From: Saccharothrix saharensis
GTDB taxonomy: Bacteria; Actinomycetota; Actinomycetes; Mycobacteriales; Pseudonocardiaceae
Direction: 5' to 3'
DNA: 64,000 nucleotides
Assembly: GCF_006716745.1 (NCBI RefSeq)
Contig: NZ_VFPP01000001.1
Span: 2,728,001-2,792,000, forward strand
Both the position numbers and the translations under genes were made by a program. The notes below the pieces were generated by a model. It saw nothing but the letters and a program-made list of their open reading frames with translations. It was not told the origin of the DNA and did no database searches. Shown here one piece after another: positions 26,298-35,089 of this stretch. The stretch's first letter is position 1, and each line of letters opens with the position of its first letter.

Positions 26298-27908
26298 ATG
26301 GCTGATCTCGAGGTCGACGTCCTGATCGTGGGTGGTGGCCCGGTCGGCCTCGCCGCGTCGATCGAGTGCTCCCGGCACGGGCTGACGTCGTTGCTGGTGG
26401 AGCGGCACGCCGGGACGTCGATCTTCCCCAAGGCACGCCTGGTGTCCACCCGCACGATGGAGCTGGTGAGGTCGTGGGGGCTGGCCGCGGAGGTGGAGCG
26501 CGTCGGCCTGCCGCGCGAGGACAGCCTGGCCGTCGGCGTCGGCTCCTCGCTGACCGCGGACGACTTCCACCGCGAGGTCGCCCCCGTCGCCGAGGACGCG
26601 CCGCACAGCCCCACGTACACCTACATCTGCGCGCAGGACAAGTTCGAGGTGGTCCTGCGCGGCCTGGCCGAGAGCCTGCCCGGCGCGGACGTCAGGTTCT
26701 CCACCACGCTCACGTCCTTGGAGCAGGACGGGTCCGGTGTGGACGCGGTGATCGAGTCGGCGTCCGGCCGCGCCGGCGTCCGCGCCCGCTACGCCATCGC
26801 GGCCGACGGCGGGCGCAGCACCGTGCGCGACCGGCTCGGCATCGGCGTCGAGGGCCCGCCACCGCTCGGGCACATGATCAGCATCATGTTCGACGCCGAC
26901 CTGGTGCCGCTGCTGACCGATCGGATGTGCGCGCTGTACTTCATCCGCAGCGCGATCCCCTGCGCGGTGGAGGCGGTGGACAACCAGCGGCGCTGGATCA
27001 TCCAGACCGGCTACGACCCGGACGAGGGCGGCAGCGAAGTCGACTTCACGCCCGAGTTCTGCGTGCGGGTGGTGCGCGAGGCCGTCGGCGTGCCGGACCT
27101 GGACGTCGAGCTGGTCGGCGTGATGCCGTGGCTGCAACAGGCGGTGACCGCGACGAGCTTCCGCTCGGGTCGGGTGTTCCTCGCGGGCGACTCGGCGCAC
27201 GTGTCGACGCCCCAGGGCGGGTTCGGGATGAACTGCGGCATCCAGGACGCGCACAACCTGGTGTGGAAGCTGGCCGCGGTGCTGGCGGGCACGGCCGGCG
27301 AGGCCCTGCTCGACACCTACGACGCCGAGCGCCACCCGATCGGCGAGCGCACCGTCGGCGAGAGCCTGGCCAACGCCTTCATCACGTTCCGGATGATGGA
27401 GGGCGAGCTGTCCATGAAGGAGGCCATCGCGCAGCAGGCGGGCCGGCGCAGCTGCGAGGGCCTGATCCTCGGCTTCCACTACGACTCGGCCGCCGTCGTG
27501 CCGGACGGCACCGACGCCCCGGCGGTCGAGGATCCCTACCGGACGTACGTCCCCACCGCGAGACCGGGCCACCGCGCGCCGCACGTGCCGCTGACCCGTG
27601 GCGCGGACACTTCGTCCACTCTGGACCTGTTCGGTGCGGGTTTCGTCCTGCTCACCCCGGCGGGCAGCGGCTGGGCGCAGGTCGCGAAGGAGGTCGGCGC
27701 CCGAACGGGCGCGGCGATCACGGCGGTCGAGGTGTCGGCCGACGGTTCGACCGAGGTCGTGTCGCCCGTGTGGGCCTCGGCCTACGGCGTGGGTGAGCTG
27801 GGCGCGGTGCTGGTGCGGCCGGATGGCCACGTGGCGTGGCGCAGCACGGCTGCCGCGTCGGCGGACGCGCTGTCGGCGGCGGTCGACACGGTCCTGGCAC
27901 GTGGTTGA
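26298..27908 (+). CDS. Aromatic hydroxylase-type FAD monooxygenase (PheA/TfdB, RdmE/PgaE-like)
   Basis: The 536-residue protein has GGGPVGLAA (12-20), RLVSTRTMEL near 50, the DG-type AADGGRSTVRDRLGI near 165-180 and the second FAD motif VFLAGDSAHVSTPQGGFGMN near 292-311. The C-terminal thioredoxin-like domain (after about 400) is typical of polyketide hydroxylases. Its size matches the RdmE/PgaE/OxyS group that hydroxylates polycyclic aromatics, suggesting an aromatic or quinone part in the product. Two ATGs (26292, 26298) are possible and no ribosome site decides between them. Confidence 0.9.
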   Translation: MADLEVDVLIVGGGPVGLAASIECSRHGLTSLLVERHAGTSIFPKARLVSTRTMELVRSWGLAAEVERVGLPREDSLAVGVGSSLTADDFHREVAPVAEDAPHSPTYTYICAQDKFEVVLRGLAESLPGADVRFSTTLTSLEQDGSGVDAVIESASGRAGVRARYAIAADGGRSTVRDRLGIGVEGPPPLGHMISIMFDADLVPLLTDRMCALYFIRSAIPCAVEAVDNQRRWIIQTGYDPDEGGSEVDFTPEFCVRVVREAVGVPDLDVELVGVMPWLQQAVTATSFRSGRVFLAGDSAHVSTPQGGFGMNCGIQDAHNLVWKLAAVLAGTAGEALLDTYDAERHPIGERTVGESLANAFITFRMMEGELSMKEAIAQQAGRRSCEGLILGFHYDSAAVVPDGTDAPAVEDPYRTYVPTARPGHRAPHVPLTRGADTSSTLDLFGAGFVLLTPAGSGWAQVAKEVGARTGAAITAVEVSADGSTEVVSPVWASAYGVGELGAVLVRPDGHVAWRSTAAASADALSAAVDTVLARG

Positions 27909-27951
27909 CAGGCCCGGCACGGCGTGCACGGCTCAAGCGGAAACCCGGCCG

Positions 27952-27985
27952 AGCGGGCACGCCGGTCAAGCGGGCACGCCGGTCA
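27952..27985. repeat. 17-bp tandem duplication at the SARP 3' end
   Basis: AGCGGGCACGCCGGTCA occurs twice head-to-tail (27952-27968 and 27969-27985). The SARP stop codon (complement of 27966-27968) lies in the first copy. Removing one copy would open the frame into the following flavoprotein gene antisense. Confidence 0.85.
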
Positions 27986-29441
27986 GCCATCGACGGTCCG
28001 GGCGGTGCGGTGCGGCCCGGACGCCCGCCGCAGCGCGGCGCAGCGGCAGGGGGAAGCCGTCGGCCGAGCAGACGATCCTGCTCGCCTCGCCGCGCTCCTC
28101 GGCCACCCAGTCGTGCCCGAGCAGCATGGTCAGCAGCTCCCACGACTCCTCCGGCCTCAGCGGTTCCAGGAACGCCCGGTGCGCGCCGTGGCGGGCGACC
28201 AGCTCGTCCATCGGGTACCGGCTGGTGACGATGACCCGGGTGTGCGCGCCGCTGGGCAGCAGCGGCCGGACCTGGGCGTGGTCCACCGCACCGTCCAGCA
28301 CCACCAGGACGCGCTTGCGCGACACCGTGCTGCGGTACGACGCGACCTTCTCGCCCAGGTCTTCCGGGATGGACGCCGCGGGCACGCCGAGCGCCCGCAG
28401 GAACCGGTCCAGCAGCACGGCCGGCGGCACCGGGCGATCGAAGTCGTCCACCAGGTCGGCGTGCAGCTGCCCGTCCGGGAACCAGTCCAGGCGGTGGTGC
28501 GCCCAGCGCAGCGCCAGCGCCGTCTTGCCCACCTCACCGGGACCGGACAGCACGACCGCGCCGCACACGTCCGGGCCGGTCGCGAGGGCGGCGTCCAGCT
28601 CTGCCAGCTCAGCCGTCCGACCGGCGAACGGCAGCACCTGGCGCGGCAACTGGGACGGCGCCACCGCCGGCGCCTCGGCACGGGCCGGTGCCAGCAGCGC
28701 CGGCGCGTCGCGCAGGATCTGCTCGTGCAGCTCGCGCAGCTCCGGACCGGGCTCCAAGCCGATCTGCTCGACCAGCACCCGCCGCGCGTCCTGGTAGGTG
28801 CGCAGCGCGTCGGCCCGCCGACCCGACCGGTACTGGGCCAGCATCAGCTGTGCCCGCGCCCGCTCGCGCAGCGGGTGCTCCGCCACCACGGCCGCCAGGT
28901 CCTTGGCGACCCGGTGGTGCAGCCCGAGCCGCAGCTCCAGCTCGGCGCACGCCTCCACCGCGTCCAACCGCGCGGACTGCAACGACACCGCTTCCGCGCG
29001 CAGTCCGGGCAGGTCCTCGAACGGCACACCGCGCCACAACCCCAGCGCCTCGCGGTACAACGCCACCGCGCCCGCCGCGTCACCGCCCGCCGCGCGCGGT
29101 CGGGCCCGGCCGACGAGTGCGTTGAACCGCAGCCAGTCCACGGCGTCCCCGTCCAGCCGCGCCACGTAGCCGGGGCTCGCGGTGCCGATGGCGCGACCCG
29201 ACTCGCCGAGGGCCCGCCGCAGCCGCGACACGCAGATCGCGATCTGGCCGCGCGCGCTGGCCGGCGGGTCTCCGTGCCACACCGCCTCGATGAGCCGGTC
29301 CACGCTGACCACGCGATTGGCGTCGAACAGCAACCGCGCCAGCACCGCCCGCTCGCGGGGGCCGCCCACCCGCTTCTCCACGCCTTCGCGCAGGACCCGG
29401 ATCGGGCCGAGTACGCCGAACTCGGTCGCAGCGGTGGTCAA
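27966..29441 (-). CDS. SARP-family regulator with truncated NB-ARC domain
   Basis: The 491-residue protein opens with a winged-helix DNA-binding domain (FGVLGPIRVLREG, then PRERAVLARLLFDANRVVS), followed by the BTAD all-helical domain (residues about 100-245) and an NB-ARC ATPase with P-loop SGPGEVGKTAL near 298. The ATPase ends just after the GFPLPLR motif, where AfsR-type proteins continue with winged-helix and TPR parts. The start is TTG 29441 overlapping the glycosyltransferase stop (TTGA). It is a probable cluster activator. The C-terminal end coincides with a tandem duplication. Confidence 0.85.
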   Translation of the reverse strand: MTTAATEFGVLGPIRVLREGVEKRVGGPRERAVLARLLFDANRVVSVDRLIEAVWHGDPPASARGQIAICVSRLRRALGESGRAIGTASPGYVARLDGDAVDWLRFNALVGRARPRAAGGDAAGAVALYREALGLWRGVPFEDLPGLRAEAVSLQSARLDAVEACAELELRLGLHHRVAKDLAAVVAEHPLRERARAQLMLAQYRSGRRADALRTYQDARRVLVEQIGLEPGPELRELHEQILRDAPALLAPARAEAPAVAPSQLPRQVLPFAGRTAELAELDAALATGPDVCGAVVLSGPGEVGKTALALRWAHHRLDWFPDGQLHADLVDDFDRPVPPAVLLDRFLRALGVPAASIPEDLGEKVASYRSTVSRKRVLVVLDGAVDHAQVRPLLPSGAHTRVIVTSRYPMDELVARHGAHRAFLEPLRPEESWELLTMLLGHDWVAEERGEASRIVCSADGFPLPLRRAAAGVRAAPHRPDRRWLTGVPA

Positions 29442-30658
29442 CGCGACCGCGCCAGGTGCCGCTCGACCTCGTCGGCGGCGCGCACCGTGCCGCCCGATTC
29501 CGCGACGGCCTTGCGCATCAGCTCCGACCGGGCCGCGGTCTCCTCGTCGCCCAGCACCGACCTGATCGCGTCGACCAGCGCCGCGGGCGTGAGGTCGGCG
29601 GGGTCGAGCACGGTGCCGAGTCCCAGGTCGCGGACCCGCCACCCGGTGGGCCGGTCGAGCGCGGAACCCGGCACGCACACCATCGGCGTGCCCGACCGCA
29701 GCGCCTCCATCACGGTGCCCATGCCGGCGTGGGTGACGCACAGGGACGCGTGCTCCAGCACGGCCACGTGCGGCACGAAGTCGTGCACCTCGACGTTGGG
29801 CGGCAGGTCGCCGAGCGAGGCGCGGTCCACCCCGCCGCCGGTGGTCATCACCGCGTGCCAGGGTCGGCCGCGGAACGCCTCGACGCACGTGCGGAAGAAA
29901 CCCTCGTCCTGGTTGAACACCGCACCGAGCGACACCAGCACCACCGGCAGGCCGTCGGCGGGTGGCGTCCACGTGCCGAGGAAGCTGCGGTCGCCGACGC
30001 ACGGCCCGACGAACGCGAACCGCTCGTCGAAGGTCCCACCCGCGTACTGGAACTCGCGCGGCACGGTGACCAGGCTCAACGGCGGCACCTCGAACCACAC
30101 CTCGTGCGGCGCGGCGGCCACCCCGTAGCGGGCGCAGAGCGCGCCGATGCGCGCCATCGTGGCGCCGACCCACTCGGGCATCTCCTTCGGCCGCTGCGCC
30201 GCGGGCCGCTCGGCGGCGTCGGACTCGGGGTTGTACATGGCGTTGAGGAAGGAGAAGTGCTCGTTGGACGCGAACACCGGGATCACCTGCGCGGCGGGCA
30301 GGTCCCAGTGCCGGGCGAGCACCCGGGCCGCGTAGAGCACCGAGGTGTCGTAGACCAGGCAGTCCGGCCGGTCGTCGTCCAGCTCGGCCGTCGCGGTGGC
30401 GAGCATGGCCTCGCTCTCGTCGAGCAGCACGCCCATCAGGTAGCCGGGATCGTTGGCCACGAGGGCGAAATCGGCGTCGCGGTACCGGGACGGGTAGGTC
30501 ACGACGGTGGCGCCGGCCTCGGCGACGATCTCCGCCATGCTCGGCGCGGTCAGGTAGGTGACCCGGTGCCCGCGCGCGGCCAGTTCGGTGACCACCGCGA
30601 GGTTCGGGATGACGTGTCCGTGGTCCGGGTGGCACATGAACAGGAAATGCCGCGACAT
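29438..30658 (-). CDS. Glycosyltransferase (MGT-type GT1)
   Basis: The 406-residue GT-B enzyme begins RHFLFMCHPDHGHVIPNLAV. It ends with the nucleotide-sugar site VPHVAVLEHASLCVTHAGMG then LRSGTPMVCVPGSALDRPTG. This MGT subgroup usually glycosylates macrolides and other natural products. It is coupled to the SARP gene and adjoins the aminosugar genes, so it probably transfers the C-methylated amino sugar to the polyketide. Position 10-11 (PDHGH) keeps the His base region of the family. ATG 30658 follows a weak GGCGAGGACG-type site. Confidence 0.88.
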   Translation of the reverse strand: MSRHFLFMCHPDHGHVIPNLAVVTELAARGHRVTYLTAPSMAEIVAEAGATVVTYPSRYRDADFALVANDPGYLMGVLLDESEAMLATATAELDDDRPDCLVYDTSVLYAARVLARHWDLPAAQVIPVFASNEHFSFLNAMYNPESDAAERPAAQRPKEMPEWVGATMARIGALCARYGVAAAPHEVWFEVPPLSLVTVPREFQYAGGTFDERFAFVGPCVGDRSFLGTWTPPADGLPVVLVSLGAVFNQDEGFFRTCVEAFRGRPWHAVMTTGGGVDRASLGDLPPNVEVHDFVPHVAVLEHASLCVTHAGMGTVMEALRSGTPMVCVPGSALDRPTGWRVRDLGLGTVLDPADLTPAALVDAIRSVLGDEETAARSELMRKAVAESGGTVRAADEVERHLARSR

Positions 30659-30889
30659 TCGTCGTCCTCGCCCCAATGGATGTGCTGGAATCCGGCGACC
30701 CCGCCGGGAGCGTGGCCACCGTAAAGCGCCCGGAAGCGGCCTGGACACCCCTATCCCCCCTATTCACCCGAGGCTCGGGCAGCGCGCGAACGGACCAGTG
30801 GCCGTTCACCCCTGTGGCCCGCGCCGCCCACCCTGACCTGCAGGTTAGGGGTTACCCCCTAGCCGGGAGCCGGACCTAGGCTGGACGGG
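30659..30889. promoter_or_regulatory. Divergent glycosyltransferase/aminotransferase promoter with CCCCTATCC repeats
   Basis: The region holds CCCCTATCC (30748-30756) followed directly by CCCCTATTC (30757-30765), two 9-bp direct repeats, and a TAGGGG-TTAC-CCCCTA palindrome (30846-30861) 29-44 bp before the aminotransferase start. The same 9-mer appears as an inverted repeat near 34109-34128. Spacing and repetition suggest binding by the cluster SARP or LAL regulator. Confidence 0.6.
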
Positions 30890-32026
30890 ATGCCGACCAC
30901 CGCGAAAGGGCTGCCGATGGCCACGCTCGTCTGGGACTACTCGCGCGAATACGAATCGGAGCGCAAGGACATACTCGACGCGGTCGAGACCGTGTTCTCC
31001 TCCGGCAGGCTCGTGCTCGGGCCGAGCGTGTCGTCCTTCGAGGCGGAGTTCGCCGACTACCACGGCGTCGCCCATTGCGTCGGCGTGGACAACGGCACGA
31101 ACGCGATCCGACTGGCCCTCCAGGCGCTCGGCGTCGGCCGCGGCGACGAGGTGGTCACGGTGTCCAACACCGCCGCGCCGACCGTGCTGGCGATCGACGC
31201 CGTCGGCGCCACGCCGGTGTTCGTCGACGTGGACCCGGACACCTACCTGATGGACGTCGCTCAGGTCGATTCGGTGATCACACCGCGGACCAAGGCCCTG
31301 CTGCCCGTGCACCTGTACGGCCAGTGCGTGGACATGGAACCGCTGCGGGCGCTGGCACGGCGGCACGGCCTGCTGGTGCTGGAGGACTGCGCCCAGGCGC
31401 ACGGTGCGCGCCACCACGGCCGGGTGGCCGGGTCGATGGGTGACGCTGCCGCGTTCTCGTTCTACCCCACCAAGGTGCTCGGCGCCTACGGCGACGGCGG
31501 CGCGACGATCACCAACGACCCGGTGGTGGACGCGAACCTGCGCCGTCACCGCTACTACGGCATGGAGAAGACCTACTACGTCGTGGAGACGCCCGGCCAC
31601 AACTGCCGGCTCGACGAGGTGCAGGCGGAGATCCTGCGCCGCAAGCTCGTCCGCCTGGACGACTACGTCGCGGCGCGGCAGGCGGTGGCCGCGCGGTACG
31701 CGGAGGCGTTGGCGGACACCGACCTGGTGCTGCCGACGACCGCACCGGGCAACACGCACGTGCACTACGTCCACGTGGTGCGCCACCCCCGGCGCGACGA
31801 CATCCTCGAACGCCTGAAGGCGCACGACATCCACCTGAACATCAGCTACCCGTGGCCGGTGCACACCATGACCGGGTTCGCGCACCTGGGCTACGCCGAG
31901 GGCAGCCTGCCGGTGACCGAACGGGTGGCCGGCGAGATCTTCTCGCTGCCGATGTACCCGTCACTGCCCCAGGACACGCAGGAGCACGTCGTGGACGCGC
32001 TCAAGCAGGTGCTGGCGACGCTGTGA
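30890..32026 (+). CDS. evaB: NDP-sugar 3-aminotransferase (EvaB-like, DegT family)
   Basis: The 378-residue DegT/DnrJ/EryC1 enzyme has the PLP lysine Lys195 in [14 protein letters not shown], the Asp of [12 protein letters not shown] (residue 166) and the N-terminal [10 protein letters not shown]. This family converts 3-keto sugars to 3-amino sugars with PLP. The neighbouring 2,3-dehydratase and C-methyltransferase place it as the EvaB step of the vancosamine/epivancosamine route. It starts at ATG 30890; ATG 30917 (residue 10) is possible. It converges on the dehydratase gene. Confidence 0.88.
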   Translation: MPTTAKGLPMATLVWDYSREYESERKDILDAVETVFSSGRLVLGPSVSSFEAEFADYHGVAHCVGVDNGTNAIRLALQALGVGRGDEVVTVSNTAAPTVLAIDAVGATPVFVDVDPDTYLMDVAQVDSVITPRTKALLPVHLYGQCVDMEPLRALARRHGLLVLEDCAQAHGARHHGRVAGSMGDAAAFSFYPTKVLGAYGDGGATITNDPVVDANLRRHRYYGMEKTYYVVETPGHNCRLDEVQAEILRRKLVRLDDYVAARQAVAARYAEALADTDLVLPTTAPGNTHVHYVHVVRHPRRDDILERLKAHDIHLNISYPWPVHTMTGFAHLGYAEGSLPVTERVAGEIFSLPMYPSLPQDTQEHVVDALKQVLATL

Positions 32027-32036
32027 CCGGGCCCGG

Positions 32037-32056
32037 GGCGGGCGGCGACGCCCGCC
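32037..32056. terminator. Short hairpin between convergent genes
   Basis: An 8-bp stem (32037-32044 and 32049-32056) with a 4-nt loop lies between gene ends at 32026 and 32057. It may stop transcription from both sides. Confidence 0.5.
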
Positions 32057-33451
32057 TCACCCGCGCGGGACGAGGCTGCGCAGGCACAGCAGCAGGCTGC
32101 GGGCCTGGATGTTGACGTAGAAGCTGTGCTTGAGCAGCTCTTCGTACTGGTGCAGGGTCAGCCACCGGTACTCGGGGTCGTCCGGTGCGACGTCGGCGTC
32201 GGTCTCCACGACCAGGTACCGGTTGCGCGCGCCGAGGAACCGACCGCCCTCCTCGGACAGCACGGCGTCGAAGCGGATCCTGGTCGAGCCGAGCACGTCG
32301 TCGAGGAACCGGGGCCGCACCGGCAGGTGGTCGTGCGCCTCCGGCACGCACTGCACGGTGGGCGCGAGCTCGGTCACGTCGGCGTAGCCGGCCTCGGTGC
32401 GCGCGTGGGTGAGCACGTGCAGCACACCACCGATCTGCTTGACCAGGAACGCGATCACGCCCGTGCCGCGTGGTTCGATCATCGGCTGGGACCAGGAGCC
32501 GACCTCACGCCCGCCTGCCCGCACGTCCACGCCCACGACGGTGAAGAACCCGCCGCCGCGGTGCGCGATGACGCCGTTCTCGCGGGTCCAGTCCGGCAGC
32601 CCGGACAACGGGCCGAGGGCCACCCGGAGGTCGGTGCGCGTGCGGACCTCGGTGATCCAGCTCAGCACGTCCCCGATGGTGTGCACGCCGGGAGTGGCCG
32701 GGTCGGCGGAACGGACCAGGGCTTCGCTGAACGGGTCGGTCGCCGCGCGGGTCAGGGCCGCACCGCCGCCGGGCAGGCAGGCCAGCACCGTGCGGGCGTC
32801 CATGTTCACCAGGTCCGGCACGGTCATCAGGCCGGCGATCTCGCCGAGGGTGAACCAGCGGAACCCCTCGCGCACCTCGACCTCGCCGTCGACCTCGACG
32901 ACCATGTTGCGGTTGCGCTTGCGGTAGAACCACGCGCCCTGCTCGGACTGCCGGATGTCCACCAGGACCCGGTGGCCGGAGGTGTCGCGGAAGTGCTCCA
33001 GGTACGGGATGGGCTTGCCCTGGTGCACGCGGGTGTAGTTGCTGCGGGTGGCCTGCACGGTCGGCGACAGCTGCAGGCCGTTGGGGTTGCCGGGCTCGTG
33101 CTTGGCCTGCATGAGGCAGTGCAGCACGCCGTCGATCTCGCGCACCAGGATGCCGAGGATGCCGATCTCCGGCTGGTTGATGATCGGCTGGGACCACCGC
33201 GGCACCGGTGCGCCGGGCAGCTCGACGGACAGCGACTCGACGCTGAAGAACCGGCCGGTGTGGTGGCGCAGGTTGCCGGTGCCCGGTTCGGTCAGCCAGC
33301 CCGCGAGGCCGTCGAGCGGCACGCGTTCGACGTGCATCCAGCTGCGCTCGGCGGTGCGGGCGAGCCAGGCGTGCACGGCGTCGGCGTCACGGGCGGCGAG
33401 CATCGACTCGGCCAGGCGCACCTGGGTGGGACGACGGGTGGGCGCGGTCAC
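32057..33451 (-). CDS. evaA: NDP-hexose 2,3-dehydratase (EvaA-like)
   Basis: The 464-residue protein is two homologous halves: GRFFSVESLSVELP, WSQPIINQPEIGILGILVRE and QLSPTVQATRSNY recur as GGFFTVVGVDVRA, WSQPMIEPRGTGVIAFLVKQ and ELAPTVQCVP. This duplicated Nudix-like fold is the hallmark of TDP-hexose 2,3-dehydratases (EvaA, TylX3, SpnO). It starts 2-deoxygenation of dTDP-4-keto-6-deoxyglucose. GTG 33451 has a GAGGAG site upstream. It is the last gene of the sugar operon 36312-32057. Confidence 0.93.
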   Translation of the reverse strand: MTAPTRRPTQVRLAESMLAARDADAVHAWLARTAERSWMHVERVPLDGLAGWLTEPGTGNLRHHTGRFFSVESLSVELPGAPVPRWSQPIINQPEIGILGILVREIDGVLHCLMQAKHEPGNPNGLQLSPTVQATRSNYTRVHQGKPIPYLEHFRDTSGHRVLVDIRQSEQGAWFYRKRNRNMVVEVDGEVEVREGFRWFTLGEIAGLMTVPDLVNMDARTVLACLPGGGAALTRAATDPFSEALVRSADPATPGVHTIGDVLSWITEVRTRTDLRVALGPLSGLPDWTRENGVIAHRGGGFFTVVGVDVRAGGREVGSWSQPMIEPRGTGVIAFLVKQIGGVLHVLTHARTEAGYADVTELAPTVQCVPEAHDHLPVRPRFLDDVLGSTRIRFDAVLSEEGGRFLGARNRYLVVETDADVAPDDPEYRWLTLHQYEELLKHSFYVNIQARSLLLCLRSLVPRG

Positions 33452-33470
33452 CTGGTGTGCTCTCCTCGGC

Positions 33471-34037
33471 TCAGGCGGCGTGTGCCGGCAGCAGTCCGGT
33501 GCTCCGCGCGAGGGCCAGGCCCGGCGCGGCGCGGTCGCGTTCGGACAGCACGACGTCGGCCGGCACGGGCAGCGCCAGGTCCGGGTCCAGCAGGGACACC
33601 GCCAGCTCGTCGGCGGGTTCGTAGGTGCGGGACAGCAAGTAGTGCACGGTGGAGTGGTCGTCCAGGGCGACGAACGCGTGGCCGAGCCCCGGTGGGAGGT
33701 AGACGGCGCGGAAGTCGTCGCCCGCGAGCTCGACGGAGTCCCACTCGCCGAACGTCGGCGAGCCGACCCGCAGGTCCACCACGATGTCCAGCACCCGCCC
33801 GCGCGAGCAGGTCACGTACTTCGCGCAACCCGGTGCCGTGCGGGCGTAGTGCACGCCGCGGGCGACCCCGCGGCGTGACACGCTGGCACTTGCCTGTGCC
33901 ACGGTGAACAGCGGCACGCCGACCGCCTCGGCGAACACCTCGTGCTGGAACGGGGAGACGAACAGGCCGCGGTCGTCCGGGAACACCTCGGGCTCGAACT
34001 CCCAAGCCCCACCGACCGAGAGTGCGCGGGCTTTCAT
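33471..34037 (-). CDS. evaD: dTDP-4-keto-sugar 3,5-/5-epimerase (EvaD-like)
   Basis: The 188-residue cupin has the RmlC signatures DDRGLFVSPF, QASASVSRRGVARGVHY with catalytic His63, and PPGLGHAFVALDDHSTVHYL with the Tyr. RmlC homologues epimerise C3 and/or C5 of dTDP-4-keto sugars; in the epivancosamine route EvaD epimerises C5. ATG 34037 lies 72-91 bp below the CCCCTATCC inverted repeat. It precedes the 2,3-dehydratase gene by 19 bp. Confidence 0.92.
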   Translation of the reverse strand: MKARALSVGGAWEFEPEVFPDDRGLFVSPFQHEVFAEAVGVPLFTVAQASASVSRRGVARGVHYARTAPGCAKYVTCSRGRVLDIVVDLRVGSPTFGEWDSVELAGDDFRAVYLPPGLGHAFVALDDHSTVHYLLSRTYEPADELAVSLLDPDLALPVPADVVLSERDRAAPGLALARSTGLLPAHAA

Positions 34038-34100
34038 CGACGACCTCCGTCCCAGGCGGTGATCAGCGTGCAGCGGCCCGGCCCGCGCGGTCAACCAGCT

Positions 34101-34128
34101 TAGGGGAACCCCTATCCGGGGATAGGGG
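34101..34128. promoter_or_regulatory. Overlapping TAGGGG/CCCCTA palindromes before the epimerase gene
   Basis: TAGGGG-AA-CCCCTA (34101-34114) overlaps a second perfect inverted repeat, CCCCTATCC-GG-GGATAGGGG (34109-34128). It covers the stop codon of the ketoreductase gene and lies 64-91 bp upstream of the epimerase start. GGGGATAGGGGT (34118-34129) recurs inverted at 30747-30758. This is a good candidate operator for the SARP or LAL regulator. Confidence 0.62.
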
Positions 34129-35089
34129 TACCCGACCGAGGACTGTCTACAGAGGACCGTGCCAGGTGCGCGACGGTCCTCGACACCGCGTCGGCCAGCG
34201 GAACCCGGGGCCGCCACCCGGTGGCCAGGGTGAGGGCGGCCGGGTCGGCGACCAGGCTGCGGAAGTCCGAGGCGGTGGCGTGCGGCGGTGGCGACACCGA
34301 CCGCACCGGCACGGCCGGGCGGCCGGTGTGGTCGGCGACGGTGGCGGCGATGAGCTCGAACAACGCGCGCACCGCCACCCCGGCGCCCGAACCGACGAGC
34401 CACGCCCGACCGGCCAGCCGGTCGGCGTGCGCCACGGCCGCCGCGAACGCCTCGGCGACGTCCTCGACGAACACCAGATCGCGTTCCATGTCCCCGGCGC
34501 TCCACACGGTCAACGGCTCGCCGGCCAGCGCACGCCGTGCCATCGCGGTCACCACGCCCCGGTCCGGGGAGCCGGTGGAGGGCCCGAAGACGGTGGGCAG
34601 CCGCAAGGAGCAGCCGCCCGCGTCGCGCACGAGCCGTTCGGCGGCGCACTTCTGCTGGTCGTACTCCGAATCGGGTCGGTCGGTCTCGGTGCCGTCGATC
34701 CGCTCCGGCGCACCCGGCCCCACCTGCGAGGTGGAGCCGGCGAACACGACGGTCCCACGAGCCTCGGCCACCGCCTCGGCGACGATGCCGACGTTGACCC
34801 GGGCGGCGTCGTCCGCCCCACCGTCGGCGACCCGCCAACTGCCGCCGCCGGTGAACAGCACCAGCGGCAGCACCACGTCCGCGCCCGCGACCGCGGCGGC
34901 GACCGCGCCGGGCTCGGTGAGGTCGGCCGCGACGACCTCGGACGGGAACGACGGCACGCCGGGGTTGCGCGCCACCACTCGCACCCGCGCGCCCTTCGCC
35001 GCCAACCGCGCGGACACCGCGGAACCCACGAACCCCGAGCCGCCGAGCACCGCGACGAACGTGCCGGCCAGTGTCCTCGTCACGGTCAC
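34112..35089 (-). CDS. evaE: dTDP-sugar 4-ketoreductase (EvaE-like SDR)
   Basis: The 325-residue extended SDR has the nucleotide motif GGSGFVGS near residues 16-23, the Ser in FAGSTSQVGPG and the catalytic YDQQK near residue 150. In vancosamine-type routes EvaE makes the final 4-keto reduction, and its stereochemistry decides vancosamine versus 4-epivancosamine, which I cannot read. GTG 35089 overlaps the methyltransferase stop (GTGA). It might also be annotated as a generic NAD-dependent epimerase. Confidence 0.8.
   Translation of the reverse strand: MTVTRTLAGTFVAVLGGSGFVGSAVSARLAAKGARVRVVARNPGVPSFPSEVVAADLTEPGAVAAAVAGADVVLPLVLFTGGGSWRVADGGADDAARVNVGIVAEAVAEARGTVVFAGSTSQVGPGAPERIDGTETDRPDSEYDQQKCAAERLVRDAGGCSLRLPTVFGPSTGSPDRGVVTAMARRALAGEPLTVWSAGDMERDLVFVEDVAEAFAAAVAHADRLAGRAWLVGSGAGVAVRALFELIAATVADHTGRPAVPVRSVSPPPHATASDFRSLVADPAALTLATGWRPRVPLADAVSRTVAHLARSSVDSPRSGTPIPG

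Noticed and set aside
24588..27929. 1113-codon minus-strand frame spanning dehydratase to flavoprotein
   Set aside because: Only its last 159 codons (from 25067) are homologous to a protein; the rest is out-of-frame or antisense to the ACP, FabG and monooxygenase genes.
27966..30809. Single long regulator running through the glycosyltransferase gene
   Set aside because: The upstream two fifths is another frame of the glycosyltransferase; the SARP winged helix begins at about the TTG 29441.
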